Notes under the pieces: model-generated
What the model was told of the DNA's origin: nothing
Seen by the model: the letters and a program-made list of their open reading frames with translations, nothing else
The model's database searches: none
Shown: piece after piece, positions 1-8,033 of the stretch
How the letters are laid out: each line of letters starts with the position of its first letter
Numbering within the stretch: the stretch's first letter is position 1
Assembly: GCA_945869245.1 (NCBI GenBank)
Contig: CAMBOY010000024.1
Span: 1-19,221 of the forward strand
DNA length: 19,221 nucleotides
From: Hydrogenophaga intermedia
GTDB taxonomy: Bacteria > Pseudomonadota > Gammaproteobacteria > Burkholderiales > Burkholderiaceae_C
Direction of reading: 5' to 3'
Translations under genes and position numbers: made by a program

Positions 1-191
1 GCGGCCAGCAGCAGTGGCCCGACGCCGCCCGAGCTGTAGTCGCCCACCGCGGCGAACACCAGCATCAGCACCATCAGGGCCAGCACCAGCACCAACGCCC
101 AGGGCAACTTGCCCACCGCCAGGGCCGGTGGTCCGTAGCGTTTGACCCAGCGCTGAAGGGCCAAGGTGCCCTCGTGTTCCTCAGCGGTCAT
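1..191 (-). CDS. N-terminus of an unidentified inner-membrane protein (cut by window edge)
   Basis: Reading leftwards from the ATG at 191-189 gives 63 complete codons that stay open to the window edge. The visible part has a charged cytoplasmic start (MTAEEHEGTLALQRWVKRYG) and then a strongly hydrophobic segment at about residues 29-49, so it is probably a membrane protein. A good Shine-Dalgarno (AGGA, about 8 bases ahead) supports this start. The start codon lies inside the last codons of the hybrid histidine kinase gene (11-base overlap), which suggests translational coupling and a shared transcript. I do not recognise the family from so short a piece. A second sensory or signal-output membrane protein working with the kinase would fit the context, but that is inference. 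Confidence 0.6.
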   Translation of the reverse strand, partial: MTAEEHEGTLALQRWVKRYGPPALAVGKLPWALVLVLALMVLMLVFAAVGDYSSGGVGPLLLA

Positions 192-1935
192 GGCGGTTCC
201 TGACGTGTTCGTCGAAGGCCCGCTTGAGGGCAGACAGGTCGAGCGGTTTGATCAGCACGGTGTTCATGCCGGCGTCCAAACAGGTTTGCCGGTCGCGTTC
301 GTGGCTGTTGCCGGTCAGCGCAATGATGGGCAGGCGGCGCAGCGCTGGGTTGGTGGAGGCGCGGATGCGCCGCGTGAGTGTGGGCCCATCCATATCGGGC
401 ATGCGCATGTCCACCAGCATGGCGTCGAACATGCGCTGCCCCAGTTGCATCAGTGCGTCTTCGGCGCTTTGTGCCACCACCACTTGGGCGTTGGGCCAGT
501 GTTTTTGCACCAGCAAGCGGCCCACCATCAAATTGACGCTGTCGTCGTCCACCAGCAGCACGGTGAGCGCGCGCTGCGGGTCTGGCGCGCTGTGGGGCGC
601 TTGGGTGTCGGGTGGCTCTTCGGTGAACTCCAAGGGCAGGTCGAACCAGAAACAGGCCCCGCCCCCCACCGGGCTGCTCAGCCCGATGACGCCGCCTTGC
701 AAATTGACCAGGCGTTCACAAATGGACAAGCCAAGTCCGGCGCCTTGACCGGGCACCGGTGTGTTGCTGGCGGGTTGTTCGAACCGGCTGAACAAGCTGG
801 CCCGCAAATCGGGGGCCACACCTGGTCCATGGTCTTGCACCTCCACATGCAAACCGGTGACCAGCGGCCGAACGGTGACTTGCACGGGGCTGCCTTGACT
901 GTATCGGATCGCGTTCTCGACCAGGTTGAACACGATTTGGTAGAGGCGCTGACGGTCAAGATAGGTGCGGTGGGGCGTCTGTGGATGTATCTGCAAGGAC
1001 ACCTGCGCGCCGTAGCGCTCGGCGTCGTCTTGCAGGTTCTCCACCACTTCTTCGAACAGAGCTGGCAGATCGAACCAATCGGGGCGCAGCACCAGTTCTT
1101 CCGCTTGCAGTTGGGAGAAATCGAGGATGTTGTTGACCACCGTGAGCAGCTGCTGGGTGGAGCGGCGGATGTGGTCCACCACCTCGACACTGGACGGGTC
1201 GTCTTGCAGCTGTTCGCGCAGCGCCCCGTTGAGACCCAAAATGGCGTTCATGGGTGTGCGCAACTCGTGGCCCACCGCTGCCATGAATTCTTCTTTGTGG
1301 GCTTGTGATTGCTTGAGCGCGTCGTGGGTGGCGCGCAGTTCGTGGTTGCGGTTGTCGAACGCTTCATACTGGCGGTTGCGCATGCTGTCGTACCACGAGA
1401 TCACGGCCAGCACCGTGACCAAAGCGCACACATTGTTGAGCCAGCTCCAGACGGCGTAGGAGTTGTCACTGATGGCCAACTGGTAGGTGATCCAGCCTTG
1501 GGTGGACCCGACAAACATGCCCACGATGCACAGCGACACCACACTCAGCCACCACAGCGCCACCCGCGCGCCGCCCAAGAGCATGATGGGCAAGGGAAAG
1601 ATCAGCAACCAGACGTTGAGCGGTGAATTGATGCCACCCGTGTGCACGCTGATGTAGAGCAAAAACACCAGGATGCCGGCCGAGGCGGTGTGCATCACCG
1701 GAAAAAACAGCGGCGGCTTCAACGACAAAGGCATCAGGCTCCAGGTGAGCACGCTGATGGCGAGATTGGCGTAGGGGTTGTAGAGCAGCGAGGAGAAGGG
1801 GAATATGTAGAACAAAAATGAAATCAGCCCCAACACGGCCAGGCTCAGGCACAACAAGCGGCGGCGGTATTCGCGGTTGGCCAAGTCGCTCGATAGCCAG
1901 GGACGGCCAAACTGAGAGACAAAACGCGTGAGCAT
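181..1935 (-). CDS. Membrane-bound hybrid sensor histidine kinase/response regulator
   Basis: A 584-residue signalling protein of the inner membrane. The first ~185 residues carry about six hydrophobic segments (roughly 28-182) and no obvious periplasmic sensor domain, so the stimulus may be sensed in the membrane. A short linker (190-212) leads to a HisKA domain with the phospho-accepting His223 in VGHELRTP. A HATPase domain follows, with N-box NLVENA (337-342), G1 box DHGPG (368-372) and G2 box GQGAGLGLS (396-404). The C-terminus is a receiver domain with acidic residues 463-465, phospho-acceptor Asp509 in VDMRMPDMDG, Thr541 and Lys563. All catalytic positions look intact. There is no HPt or DNA-binding output domain, so an external phosphotransfer partner is expected. 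The gene starts 13 bases after the transglutaminase stop and overlaps the next gene by 11 bases, so it is probably transcribed with the ATP-grasp/alpha-E/transglutaminase module. The signal is unknown. Confidence 0.9.
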   Translation of the reverse strand: MLTRFVSQFGRPWLSSDLANREYRRRLLCLSLAVLGLISFLFYIFPFSSLLYNPYANLAISVLTWSLMPLSLKPPLFFPVMHTASAGILVFLLYISVHTGGINSPLNVWLLIFPLPIMLLGGARVALWWLSVVSLCIVGMFVGSTQGWITYQLAISDNSYAVWSWLNNVCALVTVLAVISWYDSMRNRQYEAFDNRNHELRATHDALKQSQAHKEEFMAAVGHELRTPMNAILGLNGALREQLQDDPSSVEVVDHIRRSTQQLLTVVNNILDFSQLQAEELVLRPDWFDLPALFEEVVENLQDDAERYGAQVSLQIHPQTPHRTYLDRQRLYQIVFNLVENAIRYSQGSPVQVTVRPLVTGLHVEVQDHGPGVAPDLRASLFSRFEQPASNTPVPGQGAGLGLSICERLVNLQGGVIGLSSPVGGGACFWFDLPLEFTEEPPDTQAPHSAPDPQRALTVLLVDDDSVNLMVGRLLVQKHWPNAQVVVAQSAEDALMQLGQRMFDAMLVDMRMPDMDGPTLTRRIRASTNPALRRLPIIALTGNSHERDRQTCLDAGMNTVLIKPLDLSALKRAFDEHVRNRHDR

Positions 1936-1948
1936 GGGCGCGCTCGCT

Positions 1949-2788
1949 TCAGTCGTGCAAGGGGTCGATCTGGACCGACACGCTCAGCACTTCCTGCCCA
2001 CCGCCCCGGCGCAAGCCTTTGACGGGCGGGCACGCGTGGTAGTCGCTGCCCACCGCCAGGCGCACATGGCGCTGGTCCATGGGGCAGCTGTGGGTGATGT
2101 CGATGCTCAGCCAGCGCCCTTGCGCCGGATGGGTGCACACGTCGACCCAGGCGTGGCTGGCCAAATCGGGTTCGTTCTCGGCGTAGAAGTAGCCGCTGAC
2201 GTAGCGCGCGCCCAGCCCCAGGCTGCGGCACACCGCCACCATGACATGGGCCTGATCTTGGCACACGCCCAGCTCCCAGTCGAAGGCCTCAAGGGCGGTG
2301 GTCTCCACATGGGTGCTGCCGCTGCGGTAGCGCACCTTGTCGGCCACCGCAGACGCCAAGGTCAGCAGCTGGGCGTCGCTCGGGGTTTGGCCACGGTCCA
2401 CCGTGTGCGCCAGATCGGGCACCGCCGCCCGCGCCCATTGCGCCATGCGCGGATGGGGCTCGGCCAGCGGGCTGGAGCGCAAAAAGAAACTGGGGTGTGG
2501 TGCGCCCGGCGGGTCATGCAGCACCGATGCTCCGTGTGTCAGCACCACACCGTGGGCGACGATGGACAAGTCGAGCACGGTCTGTGTGGCCGGCGGCTGC
2601 AGCGTGAAGCAGTGGCTGCGGTTGCCCAAACCGTCGGGCAAGGGATGCACGGTGGCGGGTACATCGATGCTCCAGTCCAGCACCTGCTGCGAGGCGCCAT
2701 CGGCCGGCCACAGCAGCAGGTTGTGCACGCTGTAGAGCAAAGGTTCGCTATATCGGTAATGGGTCTGGTGTCGGATGCGTAACTTCAT
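1949..2788 (-). CDS. Transglutaminase-like (papain-fold) protein of module A
   Basis: A 279-residue protein with the bacterial transglutaminase N-terminal domain (about 1-80, opening MKLRIRHQTHYRYSEPLLYS) followed by a transglutaminase core. The predicted triad is intact: Cys176 in GVCQDQAH, His212 in SHAWVDV and Asp230 in LSIDITH. There is no signal peptide or membrane segment, so it is probably cytoplasmic. Bacterial members of this family may act as peptidases, amidases or transglutaminases, and the substrate here is unknown. The start is fixed by the family's usual opening. No clear Shine-Dalgarno precedes it, but a possible 10-codon reading frame (2817-2785) ends in an ATGA overlap with the start codon, so coupling is possible. 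It lies 72 bases after the alpha-E gene and 13 bases before the histidine kinase gene. It resembles the 310-residue transglutaminase of module B around the catalytic Cys and the ARYVSGY strand. Confidence 0.9.
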   Translation of the reverse strand: MKLRIRHQTHYRYSEPLLYSVHNLLLWPADGASQQVLDWSIDVPATVHPLPDGLGNRSHCFTLQPPATQTVLDLSIVAHGVVLTHGASVLHDPPGAPHPSFFLRSSPLAEPHPRMAQWARAAVPDLAHTVDRGQTPSDAQLLTLASAVADKVRYRSGSTHVETTALEAFDWELGVCQDQAHVMVAVCRSLGLGARYVSGYFYAENEPDLASHAWVDVCTHPAQGRWLSIDITHSCPMDQRHVRLAVGSDYHACPPVKGLRRGGGQEVLSVSVQIDPLHD

Positions 2789-2860
2789 GCGGTGTGAGGC
2801 GCTGATGCCATGGCCATCGAGCGAATCACCACATTGTGCCTGCGGAACACCAGATCGGTC

Positions 2861-3820
2861 TCAATAGTTGGGGACAAGAAAGTCCCGACTGATGCGCGCA
2901 CCCAACTCATTGATGCGATCCAAGAATTGCGTCAGGTAAGCGTGTAACCCCGTGGCCAAAATCTCGTCAATTCGCGCAAATTGCAAATCGGCCTTCAATT
3001 TGCCCGCACGTCTTTCAGTTTCCCCCGAATGGTCGTTGGACACCATCTGCAGATTGTTCACCACTTCATTGAGGCTGGCGGCCAAGCTGCGTGGCATGTC
3101 GGGGCGGATGATGAGCAGCTCGGCCACGCGCTCGGGTGTGATGACGTCGCGGTACACCTTGCGGTACACCTCGAACGCGGACACCGAGCGCAAGATGGCG
3201 CTCCAGTGGTAGAAGTCGTATTCCTGATCTTGCTCGCTGGCGGCGCCAAAGAAGTCGCTTTGCACCGCATGGAACTTGACATCGAGCAGGCGCGCCGTGT
3301 TGTCGGCGCGCTCCAAGAATGTGCCCATGCGGTAGAAGTGGAACGCTTTGTCTTGCAGCATGGTGCCAATGGCCACCCCGCGCGAGAGGTGCGAGCGGTG
3401 TTTGACCCATTCAAAGAAGGCGCCAGGATCGCGCTCAAAGTCTTTGCCCTTGAGGTAGGTCTCCAGCTTGAGCCAGGTGGCGTTCTGGGTTTCCCACATT
3501 TCGGTGGTGAGCACACCGCGCACCGCCCGCGCGTTTTCGCGCGCGGCCTGCAGGCACGACACAATGCTCGACGGGTTGGACGCGTCGCGCACCATAAAGT
3601 CCATGACGTTGCGGGCGGTCACGTCCTGCCCGTATTTGGCGGTGTAGGCGGGCACCAGCTCGCTGATGGCCAGCAGGCCCTGCCAGCCCAGCTGCGCGAC
3701 CGCAGTGGACTGTGGCAGCAGGCTGGTCTGGTAGTTCACATCGAGCATGCGCGCGGTGTTTTCGGCGCGCTCGGTGTAGCGCGACATCCAGAACAAATGG
3801 TCGGCGGTGCGGGACAGCAT
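2861..3820 (-). CDS. Stand-alone alpha-E domain protein (DUF403)
   Basis: A 319-residue, largely helical protein opening with the alpha-E signature DHLFWMSRYTERAENTARM near residue 7. A second region around the middle (RMGTFLERADNTARLLDVK) repeats the ERA(E/D)NTAR pattern, as is typical of the family. No catalytic function is established for alpha-E proteins. They are found almost always beside, or fused to, circularly permuted ATP-grasp proteins and transglutaminases, and are thought to be part of the same peptide-modifying system. The start has a good Shine-Dalgarno (GGAG about 8 bases ahead) after a 134-base spacer holding three hairpins. The same domain recurs as the C-terminal half of the fusion protein at 11544-14081. 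No membrane segments or signal peptide are visible, so it is probably cytoplasmic. Confidence 0.92.
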   Translation of the reverse strand: MLSRTADHLFWMSRYTERAENTARMLDVNYQTSLLPQSTAVAQLGWQGLLAISELVPAYTAKYGQDVTARNVMDFMVRDASNPSSIVSCLQAARENARAVRGVLTTEMWETQNATWLKLETYLKGKDFERDPGAFFEWVKHRSHLSRGVAIGTMLQDKAFHFYRMGTFLERADNTARLLDVKFHAVQSDFFGAASEQDQEYDFYHWSAILRSVSAFEVYRKVYRDVITPERVAELLIIRPDMPRSLAASLNEVVNNLQMVSNDHSGETERRAGKLKADLQFARIDEILATGLHAYLTQFLDRINELGARISRDFLVPNY

Positions 3821-3852
3821 GGAAACGCTCCATCAATAACAAAAGGGGCAAG

Positions 3853-3930
3853 GTGCGCAGAAGCGCACGGCCAGAGGCACCGCAGAACCGGCTTCGCCGG
3901 GCTGCTGATGCCGCCCCCCTTTCAGGGGGG
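3853..3930. repeat. Cluster of three perfect hairpins between ATP-grasp and alpha-E genes
   Basis: Three perfect inverted repeats follow one another: GTGCGC-AGAA-GCGCAC (3853-3868), CCGGC-TTC-GCCGG (3888-3900) and CCCCCCT-TTC-AGGGGGG (3914-3930). They fill most of the 134-base spacer between the ATP-grasp stop and the alpha-E start. None is followed by a clear U-run on the minus strand, so they are not typical intrinsic terminators. They could stabilise the upstream mRNA, lower downstream expression, or be a copy of a dispersed GC-rich repeat of the kind I recall between genes in Comamonadaceae. The hairpins are seen directly; the link to a repeat family is from memory. Confidence 0.6.
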
Positions 3931-3954
3931 TGACGCGGCAAGCGGCGCGGGGGG

Positions 3955-5391
3955 TCATTCCAATATCCAGGTGTCTTTGGTGCCGCCGCCTTGGGACGAA
4001 TTCACCACGAGCGAGCCTTCTTTGAGCGCCACCCGGGTCAAGCCGCCGGGCACCATCTGCACCGTCTTGCCCGACAGCACAAAGGGCCGCAAATCGATGT
4101 GGCGTGGCGCGATGCCTTTGTCGACATAGGTCGGGCAGGTCGACAGGCTCAGGGTGGGCTGGGCGATGTAGCCATCGGGCTTGGCGATGACCGCCTGGCG
4201 GAATTCTTCGATCTCTGCGGTGGTGGACGCGGGCCCCACCAGCATGCCGTAGCCACCCGCGCCGTGCACCTCTTTGACCACCAGGTCTTTGAGGTTGGCC
4301 AAGATGTACTTCAGATCGTCTGGCTTGCGACCCATGAAGGTGGGTACGTTGCTGAGGATGGGTTTTTCACCGAGATAAAACTCGATCATCTGTGGCACAT
4401 AGGGATAGATCGATTTGTCGTCGGCCACCCCGGTGCCCACCGCGTTGCAGATGGTCACATTGCCGCTGCGGTAGGCGCCCAACAGGCCGGCGCAACCGAG
4501 AGTGGAGGTGGGACGGAACACCAGCGGGTCGAGGAAGTCGTCGTCCACCCGGCGGTAGATGACGTCTACCCGCTTAGGGCCTTGGGTGGTGCGCATGTAG
4601 ACAAAATTGTCCTTGACGAACAGGTCCTGGCCTTCGACCAGCTCCACGCCCATTTGCTGCGCCAAAAACGCGTGCTCAAAATAGGCGCTGTTGTACATGC
4701 CCGGGGTCAACACCACCACCGTGGCCTCGGAGGCGTTGGCGGGACCGACCGCGCGCAAGGTTTCGAGCAACAGATCGGGGTAATGCGCCACCGGTGCCAC
4801 CCGGTTTTGCACAAACAGCTCGGGAAAGAGCCGCATCATCATCTTGCGGTCTTCAAGCATGTAGCTCACACCACTGGGCACACGCAAGTTGTCTTCGAGC
4901 ACGAAGTACTCACCCTCGCCCTGGGCGTTGGGCGCGCGCACGATGTCGACACCCGCGATGTGCGAGTAAATCTGGTTGGGCACGTCCACGCCCATCATTT
5001 CGGGGCGGAACTGGGCGTTTTGAAAAATCTGGTCGGCGGGCACCACACCGGCCTTGATGATTTCTTGGCCGTGGTAGACGTCGTGGATGAAGCGGTTGAG
5101 TGCGGTGACGCGCTGCACCAAGCCTTGCTCCATGCGCTTCCATTCGTGCGAGGGAATCACACGCGGAATGAGATCAAACGGGATCAGGCGCTCGGTGCCT
5201 GCGTTGTCTTCGTCCTTGGCGCCGTACACCGCAAAGGTGATGCCGACGCGGCGAAAGATCATCTCGGCTTCGGCGCGTCGGGCCGCCATGGAGGCCTCGG
5301 GCTGCTGGGCCAGCCAGTCGTTATAGGCTTGGTAGTGCGCCCGCACCTGTTCGGGCGTGGCATGCATTTCGTCGTACATCACTCGGCTCAT
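3955..5391 (-). CDS. Circularly permuted type 2 ATP-grasp protein (predicted peptide/amide ligase)
   Basis: A 478-residue member of the DUF404/DUF407 circularly permuted ATP-grasp family. ATP-grasp enzymes activate a carboxylate as an acyl-phosphate and join it to an amine, so an amide or peptide ligase is predicted; substrates are unknown. The family motifs are all present. VLEDNLRVPSGVSY has the probable Mg-binding Glu166 and Asn168. YRRVDDDFLDP lies at 279-289 and GTGVADDKSIYPYVP at 319-333. VVKEVHGAGGYGML has the probable ATP-binding Lys373 and a glycine-rich loop. HIDLRPFVLSG lies near 431-441. The length matches the family. The ATG follows an excellent Shine-Dalgarno (AGGAG, about 6 bases ahead). 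It is the first gene of module A, 130 bases downstream of comEC and with its own candidate promoter. Its relative at 11544-14081 has lost several of these residues, so this copy is the likely active ligase. Confidence 0.93.
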   Translation of the reverse strand: MSRVMYDEMHATPEQVRAHYQAYNDWLAQQPEASMAARRAEAEMIFRRVGITFAVYGAKDEDNAGTERLIPFDLIPRVIPSHEWKRMEQGLVQRVTALNRFIHDVYHGQEIIKAGVVPADQIFQNAQFRPEMMGVDVPNQIYSHIAGVDIVRAPNAQGEGEYFVLEDNLRVPSGVSYMLEDRKMMMRLFPELFVQNRVAPVAHYPDLLLETLRAVGPANASEATVVVLTPGMYNSAYFEHAFLAQQMGVELVEGQDLFVKDNFVYMRTTQGPKRVDVIYRRVDDDFLDPLVFRPTSTLGCAGLLGAYRSGNVTICNAVGTGVADDKSIYPYVPQMIEFYLGEKPILSNVPTFMGRKPDDLKYILANLKDLVVKEVHGAGGYGMLVGPASTTAEIEEFRQAVIAKPDGYIAQPTLSLSTCPTYVDKGIAPRHIDLRPFVLSGKTVQMVPGGLTRVALKEGSLVVNSSQGGGTKDTWILE

Positions 5392-5394
5392 GGG

Positions 5395-5425
5395 GTCTCC
5401 TGCCTGGTCGTCCCCTAGGATAGCA
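5395..5425 (-). promoter_or_regulatory. Candidate extended -10 promoter and Shine-Dalgarno of module A
   Basis: On the minus strand TGCTATCCT (5425-5417) matches an extended -10 element (TGnTATnnT). No good -35 hexamer is visible at the right distance, as is tolerated by extended -10 promoters. Transcription would start near 5410, leaving a leader of about 20 bases that contains the AGGAG ribosome-binding site ahead of the ATP-grasp ATG. Spacing is consistent, but the element is short and unproven. Confidence 0.4.
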
Positions 5426-5477
5426 AGAGACAGGCCAGTGTTTGCCCGGTTTCAAACCCGGAAAACCCCATGTTGGT

Positions 5478-5512
5478 GCCGACAGCACCCCAAAACCGTG
5501 CATGCCGTCGGC
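5478..5512 (-). terminator. Possible comEC terminator hairpin
   Basis: Ten bases after the comEC stop the minus strand folds into a 10-bp stem, GCCGACGGCA with TGCTGTCGGC, with one G-U wobble and a 15-base loop. It is followed by a mixed G/U stretch (GGGGTTTT) rather than a clean U-run. It may terminate or attenuate comEC transcription ahead of the module A promoter. The stem is clear; the function is inferred. Confidence 0.35.
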
Positions 5513-5521
5513 CATAAGTTC

Positions 5522-7891
5522 TCATTCTGGGGCGCTGGGCATCCGGTGGTGCCAGAACCGCTGGCGGCGCTGGCGTTCACACGACCAGGCGGCGGGGTCG
5601 GTGCTGGACCAGCCAATGGCGCCACAACGCGCCGTTTCTACCGGGACTAGGCTGCGCTCGGCCCAGCGCTGGCGCACCAGCGCCGACGGGTGCCCGTAGC
5701 GGTTGCGGTAGCCCGCCTGCACCCAGACCTGCTGCGGCAGGAGTGTGTTGAGCAGCACCGGGCTGGACGAGGTGTGGCTGCCGTGGTGCGGCGCCAGCAT
5801 GGCGGTCACCGGCGTTGGCCGCTGCAGCGCCAGCCGCAGTTCGCGCGCGCTGTCGATGTCGCCGCCGAGCCAGACCGAGGCGCCGGCTGCCGACACCCGC
5901 AGGACGCAGGACATGGCGTTGCTGCTCAGCGTGCCAGCCCAGGCGCCGCTGGCGGGGTCGGTGCGGTAGTCACTGGGCCAGGGGTGCAAGATTTCAAAGT
6001 CCACCCCGTCCCATTGCCAGCGCTGGCCAGCTTCGCAACGGGCTTGCTGTCCTTCCATAAACGACGCCAGCCACCACGCTTGGGGCTGGGCGCGGCGCAG
6101 CGCGGCCGATCCGCCGCTGTGGTCGCTGTCGCTGTGGCTGACCACCACGCCACTGAGTCGCTCACCCAGGGCGCGCAGCAGCGGCACGATGACCCGGTCA
6201 CCCGCGTCGCTCTCTGGTCCCCAGCGCGGGCCGGTGTCGTACAGCAAGCTGTGCCGGGCGGTGCGGATCAGGGTGCCGCCACCCTGACCCACGTCGAGCA
6301 CCAAGACCTCAAATTGGCCGGGAGCGGGCCGCGCGGGCGTCCACAGCAAGACGGGCAACAACATCCACACCCCGGCGCTGCGCCAGCGCCACGGCCAAGG
6401 CCCAGCCAGCGCCACACCGCCACACACCGCCAGCAAGGCCCAATACCACGGGGGTGTGGGCCACACCAACACCGCCCACGGCCATTTCGCCACGGTGTGC
6501 AGCACCACGTGCAGACCGTCCAAGGCCCACGCCGCCAAGGTCCACACCCCCGGCACCAGCGCACCCAACAAGGTCAACGGCGTGACAACCCAGGTCACCC
6601 AAGGAATAGCCAACAGATTGGCCAGCACCGAGACCCAGGCAAACTGGCCAAACAGCACCAAGGTCAACGGCGTCAGACCCAGGGTGATGACCCACTGCTC
6701 GCGCCACAGGCTGACCAGCGCCGCGCCCAACGCACGCCAACGGCTGGTGTGCGCCGCCCGATGCGGCCGTTGCGCACCCGCTCCCAGCCACAGCAAGCCC
6801 ACCGCCACAAAGCTGAGCCAGAAGCCCGGCTGCAATGGCGCCAGGGGATCGAGCAGCAGCACGGCGGCCAGCACCAGCAACCATTGCAATGCCACTGGCC
6901 AGCGCCGACCGCTCTGCGCCATGGCCACCGCCAAACCCAGCATCAACACCGTGCGCTGAGCCGGAATTTCCCAACCGGCCAACACGGCGTAGCCGGCGGC
7001 CAAGGTCAGGCCACCCCAGGCTGCCACCCGGGGCGCAGGCCAGCGCAAGGCCAGTGCCGGCCACCGCCGCGCACCCAGGCGCCAGCCGCCACGCACCAAG
7101 GCGGTGGCCAGCCAGGCAAACAGGGTGATGTGGAGCCCAGAAATGGCCATGAGGTGCGCCACACCCGTGTCTCGGTACAAGGCCCAGTCGGCGCGGTCGA
7201 TGGCGGCCTGATCGCCCACCAGCAAGGCCGCCAGCACGCCAGCGGTGCGCGCAGGCGTCACATCGGCGAGCACCGCGTCGCGCAGCTGTTGGCGCCACCG
7301 CGCCATGCTCCACGGCGCGGTGTCCAAACGCTGTGGCGCTTGCGCGGCACCCGTGTCGCGCACATAGCCCATGGCGCCTAGGCGGCGCTGCCACGCCCAC
7401 AGCTCGGTGTCAAAGCCGTGCGGATTGGCGTTGCCATGCGGCGCGCGCAAACGCACCACCAGGCGCCAACGCTCACCACTGAGCACGGGCGCTTGGGTGG
7501 GAACGCCCTGAAAGAAGGCCCAGCTCACCCGAATGCGCGGTGGCAAGGTGACCGGCTGCCCGTCCAGCAGCGCGTGGTCTACCCGCAAGTCAAAGCGCCA
7601 GGCCTGCGGTGCGGCGTCGGGTAAGCCCTCCACCCGCCCAACGACGGTGAGGTCGCGGCCCTCTAGAACGGGCGCCAGGGCGTGCTGCGCCTGCCAGCTG
7701 TGGCGCGACGCCGCCACGCCAGTACCCAGCAGGCACCAGGCCAGCACCCCCACCGCCCACCACAGTGGCGCATACCCCCACGCGCGGTGCCACCAGAGCA
7801 GCCACCCACCCACCGCCAAGGCCCCAGCAGCGGCCAAGCCCAGGCCCCATGCCACAGGCCAAACCACCGGCCAAGCCAGCGGAATCGACAT
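5522..7891 (-). CDS. comEC: DNA internalization competence protein ComEC/Rec2
   Basis: An inner-membrane channel protein of natural transformation that carries single-stranded DNA into the cytoplasm. From the ATG at 7891 it has 789 residues: an N-terminal membrane region, a central multi-helix Competence domain, and a C-terminal metallo-beta-lactamase-like domain. The latter starts VLDVGQGGGTLI and contains His586-x-Asp-x-Asp590-His591 (SHSDSDHSGG), a GGDID motif and HHGSHTSSS, so the predicted nuclease-like site looks intact. The start is uncertain. The frame stays open to an ATG at 8041, which would overlap the divergent DUF2126 start, and the first hydrophobic stretch seems to begin before 7891; an in-frame TTG at 7927 or GTG at 7906 is also possible. 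The gene stands alone between the two peptide-modifying modules, and nothing in the sequence ties its function to theirs. Confidence 0.92.
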   Translation of the reverse strand: MSIPLAWPVVWPVAWGLGLAAAGALAVGGWLLWWHRAWGYAPLWWAVGVLAWCLLGTGVAASRHSWQAQHALAPVLEGRDLTVVGRVEGLPDAAPQAWRFDLRVDHALLDGQPVTLPPRIRVSWAFFQGVPTQAPVLSGERWRLVVRLRAPHGNANPHGFDTELWAWQRRLGAMGYVRDTGAAQAPQRLDTAPWSMARWRQQLRDAVLADVTPARTAGVLAALLVGDQAAIDRADWALYRDTGVAHLMAISGLHITLFAWLATALVRGGWRLGARRWPALALRWPAPRVAAWGGLTLAAGYAVLAGWEIPAQRTVLMLGLAVAMAQSGRRWPVALQWLLVLAAVLLLDPLAPLQPGFWLSFVAVGLLWLGAGAQRPHRAAHTSRWRALGAALVSLWREQWVITLGLTPLTLVLFGQFAWVSVLANLLAIPWVTWVVTPLTLLGALVPGVWTLAAWALDGLHVVLHTVAKWPWAVLVWPTPPWYWALLAVCGGVALAGPWPWRWRSAGVWMLLPVLLWTPARPAPGQFEVLVLDVGQGGGTLIRTARHSLLYDTGPRWGPESDAGDRVIVPLLRALGERLSGVVVSHSDSDHSGGSAALRRAQPQAWWLASFMEGQQARCEAGQRWQWDGVDFEILHPWPSDYRTDPASGAWAGTLSSNAMSCVLRVSAAGASVWLGGDIDSARELRLALQRPTPVTAMLAPHHGSHTSSSPVLLNTLLPQQVWVQAGYRNRYGHPSALVRQRWAERSLVPVETARCGAIGWSSTDPAAWSCERQRRQRFWHHRMPSAPE

Positions 7892-8033
7892 GCCCGCCGA
7901 AAACACCAACAATACGCCGCACCACAAACTCGGCCCACTGGCGCAAGTCTTGCTTTGTAATTGCCGACATTCCCGCGTCACAACCGCGCGTTCGAATGCC
8001 ACCGCCTGCCACTCCCTCAAGAAAGTCGAGCCC

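Noticed and set aside
2785..2817. Ten-codon frame ending in an ATGA overlap with the transglutaminase start
   Set aside because: No Shine-Dalgarno and too short to support as a gene; kept only as a possible coupling device in the transglutaminase entry.
3853..3930. Hairpin series as a CRISPR-like or integron-like array
   Set aside because: The three stems differ in sequence and length, with no repeated unit, spacers or associated genes.
2981..4129. 382-codon plus-strand frame over the alpha-E gene and spacer
   Set aside because: Antisense shadow of the alpha-E and ATP-grasp genes; no motifs and a biased composition.
3991..5418. 475-codon open frame on the plus strand, antisense to the ATP-grasp gene
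   Set aside because: It lies entirely over a gene with clear family motifs. The translation is His/Val/Gly-rich without recognisable domains, as is typical for antisense frames in GC-rich DNA.
5440..5470. CCGGTTT/AAACCCGG imperfect palindrome in the comEC/ATP-grasp spacer as a second terminator
   Set aside because: The arms pair only with a bulge and almost no loop; too weak to call.
7533..8033. 167-codon upstream extension of the DUF2126 protein
   Set aside because: Antisense to comEC coding sequence, low-complexity His/Pro/Arg-rich, and the family's standard opening begins at the 8034 ATG.
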